The notes beneath the pieces are model-generated. The model was not told where the DNA came from. It was given only the letters and a program-made list of their open reading frames with translations, and did not search any database. Shown piece after piece: positions 57,602 to 64,000 of a stretch of 64,000 nt of DNA. Each line of letters opens with the position of its first letter. Positions within the stretch are counted from its first letter, which is position 1. The position numbers and the translations under genes are program-made. Source of the stretch: Kluyvera sichuanensis (GTDB lineage: Bacteria; Pseudomonadota; Gammaproteobacteria; Enterobacterales; Enterobacteriaceae); NCBI RefSeq assembly GCF_014218705.1, contig NZ_JABBJF010000003.1:62001-126000 (forward strand). Direction: 5' to 3'.

Positions 57602-58480
57602 TTAGATGTGCCCGTCGCCGACGAGCTGATGCAGGCAGTCGTGCAACAACTGTAAAGGGCTACCGCTCACCGGAGGTTCGCTGGCGATAAGCGACACCTG
57701 GCGATAGAACGGCGGCTCCAGCGGCACCGAGCGTAGCGGTTGCTCCAGCGTTTTCAGGGTTAGCTCCGGCAGCAGTGCGATGCCTAGTCCCTGACGAATA
57801 AAGCTCATCGCCGTGCTGGGGTGGTTAAATTCGTATTTAATGTTGGGGGTAATATGCATGCCGGCAAACAGCGACATGATGCTCATTTCATAGCGCCCTT
57901 TACTGACAATCAGCGGCTCGTCAAACAGGGCGTTCAGCGAAATGGCTTTTTTCCCCGCAAAGGGATGATTATCTGGCACCACGACGGCAAATCTGTCTTT
58001 ATACACCGGTGCCACAAACATACCTTCGACCGGAATATGCACAAAACCGGCGTCGATAGTATTGCCGCGAATCGCATCGATAATTTCAGCGCTATTCGCT
58101 TCGTGGGGGACGATTTTAATATTCGGATGATACTGTTCAAAATAGCGCACCACCTCGGGCAGTACGCTGGCGCAAATACTCGGAAAGCAGCCAATGCGCA
58201 GCAGGCGTTGCGGCATTTTTTTCTCCTGCTCGGCAATCTCTTTAACCGCGCTGACTTCGCTCATCAGGCGGCGAAGGTGGGACACGATGCGAACGCCTGC
58301 GACTGTCAGCGTGATGGCCTTACGGCGCTCGCGGACCAGGATGGCGACGCCCAGCTCCTCCTCCAGCGCGGAAATAGCCTGGCTGACGGCGGACTGGGTC
58401 ATGTACAGTCGTTTGCCCGCCTCGGTGAATCCCCCGCATTCGAGGACCGTTAACAGCGCGCCGATCTGCGTTAACGTCAT
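57602..58480 (-). CDS. LysR-family transcriptional regulator
   Basis: 292 residues. N-terminal winged helix-turn-helix MTLTQIGALLTVLECGGFTEAGKRLYMTQSAVSQAISALEEELG, a linker helix, and a periplasmic-binding-protein-like effector domain (about 90-290). It faces away from the MFS gene across 185 bases, the classic LysR-target layout, so it probably controls that gene. It reads towards glpA and ends 128 bases before it. Effector unknown. Confidence 0.88.
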   Translation of the reverse strand: MTLTQIGALLTVLECGGFTEAGKRLYMTQSAVSQAISALEEELGVAILVRERRKAITLTVAGVRIVSHLRRLMSEVSAVKEIAEQEKKMPQRLLRIGCFPSICASVLPEVVRYFEQYHPNIKIVPHEANSAEIIDAIRGNTIDAGFVHIPVEGMFVAPVYKDRFAVVVPDNHPFAGKKAISLNALFDEPLIVSKGRYEMSIMSLFAGMHITPNIKYEFNHPSTAMSFIRQGLGIALLPELTLKTLEQPLRSVPLEPPFYRQVSLIASEPPVSGSPLQLLHDCLHQLVGDGHI

Positions 58481-58516
58481 TAGTCTTTCCTAATTAAAGT
58501 CATTAAAACGATTAAT

Positions 58517-58545
58517 TTTACTAATTTATATCGCCTGCCTATAAT
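58517..58545 (+). promoter_or_regulatory. Probable promoter of the MFS gene
   Basis: TTTACT - 17 bases - TATAAT (58540-58545), a perfect -10. The AT-rich dyad just upstream (58493-58530, repeated ATTAA/TTAAT units) could hold the LysR site. It is about 120 bases from the start codon. Confidence 0.55.
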
Positions 58546-58665
58546 TTTTTCTACGGACTGAATCACACAATCACGCACGCAATTATTTGTATTTATAATG
58601 CATTCCTGAATTATATATTCGTGATGAATGTGATAATGCGCGCCGTTTAATTAGGTTGCATATAA

Positions 58666-59856
58666 ATGAAAGAAAAATTATGGACTAAAGATTTTTGGGC
58701 AATCACGATTATTAGCTTTATTATCTTCTTCGTATTTTATGTTCTTCTCACGCTCCTGCCGATTTACATCGCCGATAACCTCCACGCTACGGCGGAGAAA
58801 GCCGGGCTGCTGGTGACCTTTTTCCTCGCCGCTGCAATTATCGTCCGCCCGTTTGCCGGGCAATGGGTGGGAAAATATTCGAACAAAACGATTCTGATGC
58901 TCTCCTCCCTGGCGTTTTTAGCGGTGACTGCGCTGTATCCGTTCTGTCATTCCATTGAAGCACTGCTTTTTATTCGCGTGCTGCACGGTATTACCTTTGG
59001 GGTGATCACCACGGTGAAGGGTACGATCTCCGCGCGCCTGATTCCTGCTTCCCGACGTGGGGAAGGCATCAGCTTTTTCTCTTTAGCCATGGGGCTGGCG
59101 ATGGTCGTGGGGCCGTGGATTGGCCTGAATATGGCGCGGCATAGTGCGTTTACCCAGGCGTTCTGGATGTGTACCCTGGTCTCGGCCATTGGTATCGTGT
59201 TGTCATTGATGGTTCGCGTGCCGCCGGTTATTCGTCATGCCGATGGTTCTCAGCCAAAGCTCGGTTTCTCCGCCATGTTCGATCGCGCCGCTATGCCGTT
59301 TGCGCTGGTCACCTTCTTTATGACCTTCTCCTACGCTGGCGTTTCTGCATTTCTCGCCCTGTATGCGCGTGAGCTGGATCTGATGGCCGCCGCCAGCAAC
59401 TTCCTGCTGTGCTACGCTGTTTTCCTGATGATCTGCCGCGCCTTTACCGGCAACATCTGCGATAAAAAAGGGCCGAAATATGTGGTCTATCCTTGCTTGC
59501 TGGCGTTCACTATCGGCCTGGTCGTGCTGGGATACACTCACGGCAGCGTGTCGATGATTCTGGCAGGCGCGTTAATTGGTATTGGCTACGGTTCGGTGAC
59601 GCCTATCTTCCAGACGCAAATTATCAGCTCGGTGGAGCCGCATAAAATTGGCGTGGCGAACTCGCTGTTCTTCAACGCGATGGATGCCGGGCTGGCAATT
59701 GGTGCTTTCGTGATGGGGATGATGGTGGAAGGGGTGGGCTACCGCACTATTTACCTGGTCGGTGCGCTGCTGGTGGTGTTGGCGGGGGCGCTGTATATCT
59801 CGCAGATGAAGCGCCGAGGCGCGATGCCGCTGGTTAGCGCACACGAGGTGCACTAA
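58666..59856 (+). CDS. MFS transporter, substrate unknown
   Basis: 396 residues, 12 membrane helices, with the major-facilitator loop motif GQWVGKYSNKTIL (residues near 65) and RGEGISFFSLAMGLAMVVGP. It resembles drug/metabolite exporters of the YwoG/AraJ type, not GlpT (about 450 residues with a different signature). It is divergent from the LysR gene and converges on yfaE with 3 bases between. It occupies the spot where glpTQ are found in E. coli. Confidence 0.85.
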   Translation: MKEKLWTKDFWAITIISFIIFFVFYVLLTLLPIYIADNLHATAEKAGLLVTFFLAAAIIVRPFAGQWVGKYSNKTILMLSSLAFLAVTALYPFCHSIEALLFIRVLHGITFGVITTVKGTISARLIPASRRGEGISFFSLAMGLAMVVGPWIGLNMARHSAFTQAFWMCTLVSAIGIVLSLMVRVPPVIRHADGSQPKLGFSAMFDRAAMPFALVTFFMTFSYAGVSAFLALYARELDLMAAASNFLLCYAVFLMICRAFTGNICDKKGPKYVVYPCLLAFTIGLVVLGYTHGSVSMILAGALIGIGYGSVTPIFQTQIISSVEPHKIGVANSLFFNAMDAGLAIGAFVMGMMVEGVGYRTIYLVGALLVVLAGALYISQMKRRGAMPLVSAHEVH

Positions 59857-59859
59857 CCG

Positions 59860-60114
59860 TTACATCTCAATTTCTATATCGCCCTTTGCCCTGCAACAGC
59901 AGGGCAAAATTTCACCCGGCTGGATAAAAGCCAGCGGCTCGGTCAGCCAGTCAACCTGGCCCGACACCAACCGCGTGCGGCAGGAGCCGCAGTAGCCTTC
60001 GCGGCACTGGTATTCCACCTCAACGTTGTGAGACTCCAGCGCCGCCAGCAGGGAAGGGTGTTCATCCTGGCACTGTAAACGCGTGCCAGAGATGCGCAGA
60101 AAAACGCGGCTCAT
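59860..60114 (-). CDS. yfaE: Ferredoxin-like [2Fe-2S] diferric-tyrosyl maintenance protein YfaE
   Basis: 84 residues, plant-type ferredoxin with the cysteine pattern CREGYCGSCRTRLVSG and a distal CCCRAKG. It helps load and reactivate the di-iron tyrosyl cofactor of NrdB. Its ATG overlaps the nrdB stop by one base. Confidence 0.95.
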   Translation of the reverse strand: MSRVFLRISGTRLQCQDEHPSLLAALESHNVEVEYQCREGYCGSCRTRLVSGQVDWLTEPLAFIQPGEILPCCCRAKGDIEIEM

Positions 60115-61244
60115 TAGAGCTGGAAGTCGCTGAGATCGTCAGTATTGACTTCCGAGTCAATCTGGCCGACCAGGTAGGAGCTGACTTCCACTTCCTGCGG
60201 GGCAACCTGCACGTTATCGGACACCAGCCAGGTGTTGATCCACGGAATCGGGTTGGATCGGGTCTGGAACGGCAGATCCAGGCCAACCGCCTGCATACGA
60301 ATGTTGGTGATGTACTCAACGTACTGGCACAGAATGTCTTTGTTCAGGCCAATCATCGAGCCGTCGCGGAACAGATAGTCCGCCCACTCTTTTTCCTGCA
60401 CCGCCGCCTGCACGAACAGGTCGTAGCACTCCTGCTTGCACTCTTCCGCAATCTCCGCCATTTCCGGGTCATCCGCGCCGCTGCGCAGCAGGTTCAGCAT
60501 GTGCTGGGTACCGGTCAGGTGCAGCGCTTCATCGCGGGCGATCAGGCGAATAATTTTAGCGTTACCTTCCATCAGTTCGCGCTCGGCGAAGGCGAAGGAG
60601 CAGGCGAAGCTGACGTAGAAGCGAATCGCTTCCAGCGCGTTCACGCTCATCAGGCAGATGTAGAGTTTCTTTTTCAGCTCGCGCAGGTTCACGGTCACGG
60701 TTTTGCCGTTGACGGTGTGGGTGCCTTCGCCCAGCAGGTGCCAGTAGCTGGTCATTTCGATCAGCTCGTCGTAATAGCTGGAGATGCCTTCCGCGCGCTT
60801 CTGAATCTGTTCGTTGGTAACGATGTCATCAAACACAATCGCCGGATCGTTGACGATGTTGCGGATGATGTGGGTGTAAGAGCGCGAGTGGATGGTTTCA
60901 GAGAACGCCCACGTTTCAACCCAGGTTTCCAGTTCCGGAATGGAAATCAGCGGCAGCAGCGCGACGTTCGGGCTACGGCCCTGGATGGAGTCCAGCAGGG
61001 TTTGATACTTCAGGTTGCTGATGAAAATATGCTTTTCGTGTTCCGGCAGCGCCTGGTAGTCGATACGGTCGCGGGACACGTCAACTTCTTCCGGACGCCA
61101 GAAGAAGGAGAGTTGCTTTTCAATCAGTTTTTCGAAGATGTCATATTTCTGCTGGTCGTAGCGTGCCACGTTGACCGGCTGGCCAAAGAACATCGGCTCT
61201 TTGAGCTGATCGTTTTTCGTCTGTGAAAAAGTGGTATATGCCAT
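60114..61244 (-). CDS. nrdB: Ribonucleotide reductase class Ia beta subunit
   Basis: 376 residues from the ATG at 61244 ([13 protein letters not shown]), the E. coli length. Di-iron ligands in [14 protein letters not shown] (carrying the radical tyrosine) and [14 protein letters not shown] with [11 protein letters not shown]. It forms the stable tyrosyl radical used by NrdA. Co-transcribed with nrdA and yfaE. Confidence 0.97.
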   Translation of the reverse strand: MAYTTFSQTKNDQLKEPMFFGQPVNVARYDQQKYDIFEKLIEKQLSFFWRPEEVDVSRDRIDYQALPEHEKHIFISNLKYQTLLDSIQGRSPNVALLPLISIPELETWVETWAFSETIHSRSYTHIIRNIVNDPAIVFDDIVTNEQIQKRAEGISSYYDELIEMTSYWHLLGEGTHTVNGKTVTVNLRELKKKLYICLMSVNALEAIRFYVSFACSFAFAERELMEGNAKIIRLIARDEALHLTGTQHMLNLLRSGADDPEMAEIAEECKQECYDLFVQAAVQEKEWADYLFRDGSMIGLNKDILCQYVEYITNIRMQAVGLDLPFQTRSNPIPWINTWLVSDNVQVAPQEVEVSSYLVGQIDSEVNTDDLSDFQL

Positions 61245-61359
61245 TGATGTCAATCCTGTCTGGAGAGTAATGCCGGATGGCGGTTACTTACCTGCTTACA
61301 ATATCATCGCAAATAAATCCGTACACCGAATAAGGTTTTGGTCGATACGGAAATCAAAG

Positions 61360-61385
61360 GCCGGGTCAGCGTGTCGCTGCCCGGC
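61360..61385 (+). repeat. REP-like hairpin between nrdA and nrdB
   Basis: GCCGGG + CAGCG arms pair with CGCTG + CCCGGC, an 11-bp stem with one bulged T and loop TGT, in the 149-base gap between nrdA and nrdB. It resembles REP elements that stabilise the upstream message or adjust its ratio to the downstream gene; the wider REP consensus is not fully met. Confidence 0.55.
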
Positions 61386-61393
61386 AATGGTTA

Positions 61394-63679
61394 TTAGATC
61401 TTACAGGCGCCGCTTTCGCAGCCGTCATCCTGAATGGAAGGGGCCAGATCGTCCTGCGCATCTTCCGCACCGTCACGGGTGTTCTGGTAGTACAGCGTCT
61501 TCACGCCAAATTTATAGGCGGTGAGCAGGTCTTTCAGCAGCTGTTGCATCGGGACTTTGCCAGATGGGAAGCGCGTCGGATCGTAGTTGGTGTTGGCCGA
61601 GATCGACTGGTCGATAAATTTCTGCATGATACCCACCAGCTGCAGATAACCGTCGTTGTTCGGCATTTCCCACAGCAGCTCGTAAGCGTTGTGCAGGTGT
61701 TCGTAGTCCGGCACCACCTGGCGCAGGATACCGTCTTTCGACGCTTTGATGCTCACGTAGCCGCGCGGCGGTTCGATGCCGTTGGTGGCGTTGGAGATCT
61801 GCGAAGAGGTCTCGGACGGCATCAGGGCAGAGAGCGTGGAGTTACGCAGGCCGTGGGTCTTAATGGACTCACGCAGCGTTTCCCAATCCAGATGCAGCGG
61901 CTCGTTGGCAATCGCATCCAGGTCTTTCTTATAGGTGTCGATCGGCAGAATGCCCTGCGAGTAGGTGGTTTCATTGAACCACGGGCAGGCACCTTGCTCT
62001 TTCGCCAGCTCGTTGGAGGCTTTCAGCAGGTAGTACTGAATCGCTTCGAAGGTCTGGTGCGTCAGGTTATTGGCGCTGCCGTCGGAGTAGCGCTTGCCGT
62101 TTTTCGCCAGCCAGTAGGCATAGTTGATAACGCCGATACCCAGCGTACGACGACCCATTGCGCCACGTTCAGCGGCTTTAATTGGGTAATCCTGGTAGTC
62201 CAGCAGGGCATCCAGTGCGCGCACGGCCAGCACCGCCAGCTCTTCCAGCTCGTCCAGGCTTTTGATAGCGCCCAGGTTGAAGGCGGACAGCGTACACAGG
62301 GCGATTTCGCCGTTTTCGTCGTTCACGTCGTCCAGCGGTTTGGTCGGCAGGGCGATTTCCAGGCACAGGTTAGACTGGCGCACCGGCGCGACTACCGGGT
62401 CAAACGGGCTGTGGGTGTTGCAGTGGTCAACGTTCTGAATGTAGATACGACCGGTAGAGGCACGTTCCTGCATCATCAGAGAGAACAGCTCGACCGCTTT
62501 TACGCGCTGTTTGCGGATGCTGTCGTCGTTCTCATATTGGGTGTACAGACGTTCGAACTCGTCCTGGTCGGCGAAGAACGCATCGTACAGGCCTGGGACG
62601 TCGGACGGGCTGAACAGGGTGATGTCGCCGCCTTTCAGCAAGCGGGTGTACATCAGTTTGTTGATCTGTACGCCGTAGTCCATATGACGCACGCGGTTGC
62701 CTTCCACGCCGCGGTTGTTTTTCAGCACCAGCAGGCTTTCGACTTCCAGGTGCCACATTGGGTAGAACAGGGTGGCCGCACCACCGCGCACGCCGCCCTG
62801 GGAGCAGGATTTAACCGCCGTCTGGAAGTGCTTATAGAACGGAATACAGCCGGTGTGGAACGCTTCACCGCCGCGAATCGGGCTACCCAGCGCACGGATG
62901 CGACCGGCGTTGATGCCGATACCGGCGCGCTGGGAAACGTATTTCACGATAGCGCTGGAGGTGGCGTTGATGGAATCCAGGCTGTCGCCGCACTCGATCA
63001 GTACGCAAGAGCTGAACTGACGAGTTGGGGTACGCACGCCGGACATAATCGGCGTAGGCAGAGAAATTTTGAACGTGGAAACCGCATCGTAGAAGCGCTT
63101 CACGTAGCTCAGACGGGTTTCACGCGGGTAGTTCGAGAACAGGCACGCCGCGACCAGAATATAGAGGAACTGGGCGCTCTCGTAGATTTCGCCGGTCACG
63201 CGGTTCTGTACCAGGTATTTCCCTTCCAGCTGCTTAACGGCAGCGTAGGAGAAGGTCATGTCACGGTCGTGAACAATGAACGAGTCCATCTGCTTGAACT
63301 CTTCTTCCGTATAGTCTTCCAGCAGATGATTGTCGTATTTACCCAGGTTAACCATGTGTTTGACATGGTCGAACAGTGCCGGTGGCTCAAACTGGCCGTA
63401 GGCTTTTTTGCGCAGGTGGAATACCGCCAGGCGCGCGGCCAGGTACTGGTAGTCTGGTGCTTCGCTGGAGATCAGGTCTGCGGCTGCTTTGATGATAGTT
63501 TCATGAATGTCGGACGTTTTAATCCCGTCGTAGAACTGGATGTGTGAACGCAGTTCGACCTGAGAAATCGAAACGTTGTGCAGCCCTTCGGCGGCCCAAT
63601 CCAGCACGCGATGAATTTTGTCGAGGTTAATGCGCTCTGTGCGGCCGTCACGCTTCGTCACCAGCAGACTCTGATTCAT
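61394..63679 (-). CDS. nrdA: Ribonucleotide reductase class Ia alpha subunit
   Basis: 761 residues from the ATG at 63679 (MNQSLLVTKRDGRTERINLDKIHR), as in E. coli. The N-terminal ATP-cone (about 1-95) mediates overall activity control. Catalytic cysteines are visible in FSSCVLIECGDSLD (C225), NLCLEIALP with N437/C439/E441, and ALCTLSAFNLG (C462), and the C-terminal redox pair is in CESGACKI. Transcribed with nrdB after 149 bases. Confidence 0.98.
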   Translation of the reverse strand: MNQSLLVTKRDGRTERINLDKIHRVLDWAAEGLHNVSISQVELRSHIQFYDGIKTSDIHETIIKAAADLISSEAPDYQYLAARLAVFHLRKKAYGQFEPPALFDHVKHMVNLGKYDNHLLEDYTEEEFKQMDSFIVHDRDMTFSYAAVKQLEGKYLVQNRVTGEIYESAQFLYILVAACLFSNYPRETRLSYVKRFYDAVSTFKISLPTPIMSGVRTPTRQFSSCVLIECGDSLDSINATSSAIVKYVSQRAGIGINAGRIRALGSPIRGGEAFHTGCIPFYKHFQTAVKSCSQGGVRGGAATLFYPMWHLEVESLLVLKNNRGVEGNRVRHMDYGVQINKLMYTRLLKGGDITLFSPSDVPGLYDAFFADQDEFERLYTQYENDDSIRKQRVKAVELFSLMMQERASTGRIYIQNVDHCNTHSPFDPVVAPVRQSNLCLEIALPTKPLDDVNDENGEIALCTLSAFNLGAIKSLDELEELAVLAVRALDALLDYQDYPIKAAERGAMGRRTLGIGVINYAYWLAKNGKRYSDGSANNLTHQTFEAIQYYLLKASNELAKEQGACPWFNETTYSQGILPIDTYKKDLDAIANEPLHLDWETLRESIKTHGLRNSTLSALMPSETSSQISNATNGIEPPRGYVSIKASKDGILRQVVPDYEHLHNAYELLWEMPNNDGYLQLVGIMQKFIDQSISANTNYDPTRFPSGKVPMQQLLKDLLTAYKFGVKTLYYQNTRDGAEDAQDDLAPSIQDDGCESGACKI

Positions 63680-63720
63680 GTGATTTTTACCTGTCCGTGA
63701 AAAGGAAAATATCCCCTGAT

Positions 63721-63758
63721 TTATCCACAATTGCCGTTGTAGCAAAACCTGTGGATAA
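63721..63758. promoter_or_regulatory. Two inverted DnaA boxes upstream of nrdA
   Basis: Perfect 9-mers TTATCCACA at 63721-63729 (+) and its complement at 63750-63758, inverted and 20 bases apart, 40-80 bases before the nrdA ATG. DnaA boxes in this position are known for E. coli nrdAB and couple nucleotide supply to replication. Confidence 0.88.
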
Positions 63759-63806
63759 ATACTACATGTAGGGGTTCGTTGATTAATTAAACGCTATATG
63801 GTGAGT
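63759..63806. promoter_or_regulatory. Probable tandem NrdR boxes upstream of nrdA
   Basis: Two 16-base segments, 63759-63774 (core CTACATGTAG) and 63791-63806 (core CGCTATATGGTGAG), have centres 32 bases apart, about three helical turns, as is typical for NrdR repressor sites. The match to the consensus is moderate, especially at the first. Confidence 0.5.
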
Positions 63807-64000
63807 ATTCTAGTCTGGATTCTTTTGAGCACAAGGGTTGATTTTGAGGTTAACTTGAGGTTGATAAAGGGTAAAAAACGCTAAGTCCACGGCACGTAAG
63901 GGCTGGCGGGAATGTCAATAATTTGCAAAAAAAAATGAAAATTTGATCGAGTGCTGATTTCTTCGTCGAAGGGGGAAATTGCGCAATATGATGTAGCGCA
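63807..64000. other. AT-rich upstream region of nrdA to the window end
   Basis: About 190 AT-rich bases with no gene; an A8 run (63929-63936) and repeated AT tracts may hold Fis-type activation sites as in E. coli, but no specific site could be assigned. Confidence 0.35.

Noticed and set aside
58666-59856. Assignment of the MFS gene as glpT
   Set aside because: Length (396 versus about 450) and signature segments do not fit the organophosphate:phosphate antiporters.

Overview
The window is chromosomal DNA of a flagellated member of the Enterobacteriaceae (Enterobacter/Citrobacter/Kluyvera-like; genus not settled). The backbone is the familiar nuo ... elaC-elaA ... menFDHBCE ... yfaZ-yfaY-rhm ... 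glpABC ... nrdAB-yfaE segment, and the encoded proteins have the E. coli lengths and motifs. A cheV gene with a near-perfect flagellar sigma-28 promoter indicates chemotaxis.

Layout. (1) 1-8400: 3' part of the nuo operon (end of nuoG, then nuoH to nuoN), closed by a strong terminator. (2) 8.4-37.4 kb: about 29 kb of accessory DNA between nuoN and cheV. It holds a Nudix hydrolase, an AI-2E family membrane protein, a diguanylate cyclase, an AT-rich yeeN (YebC family) with a possible 9-codon leader ORF, a DUF1345 membrane protein, an APC permease, a GntR regulator paired with a stand-alone Cache sensor, a long operon for periplasmic amine oxidation plus cytochrome c maturation, a MocR regulator with puuE, a catabolic glutamate dehydrogenase, a SymE-like toxin and an AT-rich SIR2-HerA anti-phage pair. 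(3) 37.4-47 kb: cheV, rbn/elaC, elaA and the complete menaquinone operon menFDHBCE. (4) 47-53.4 kb: yfaZ, yfaY and the rhamnonate catabolic cluster rhmRDTA. (5) 53.4-59.9 kb: glpABC, with a LysR gene and an MFS gene where E. coli has glpTQ. (6) 59.9-64 kb: yfaE-nrdB-nrdA and the nrdA control region with DnaA boxes and probable NrdR boxes.

The most interesting unit spans 14.3-33.2 kb. A Tat-exported FAD protein resembling spermidine dehydrogenase, a three-heme periplasmic cytochrome c, a secreted SnoaL-like protein and an aminobutyraldehyde-type dehydrogenase lie in one same-strand run with a complete ccmABCDEFGH set. Next to them are a GABA aminotransferase (puuE-like) with a MocR regulator and a glutamate dehydrogenase. 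Read together they suggest a self-contained path: spermidine (or a related polyamine) oxidised in the periplasm, electrons passed to the dedicated cytochrome c, 4-aminobutanal to GABA to succinate semialdehyde, and 2-oxoglutarate regenerated by the glutamate dehydrogenase. The permease and the GntR/Cache pair would supply uptake and sensing. The individual families are known; the locus as a unit is an inference from gene order.

No insertion sequence, CRISPR array, rRNA or convincing tRNA was found.
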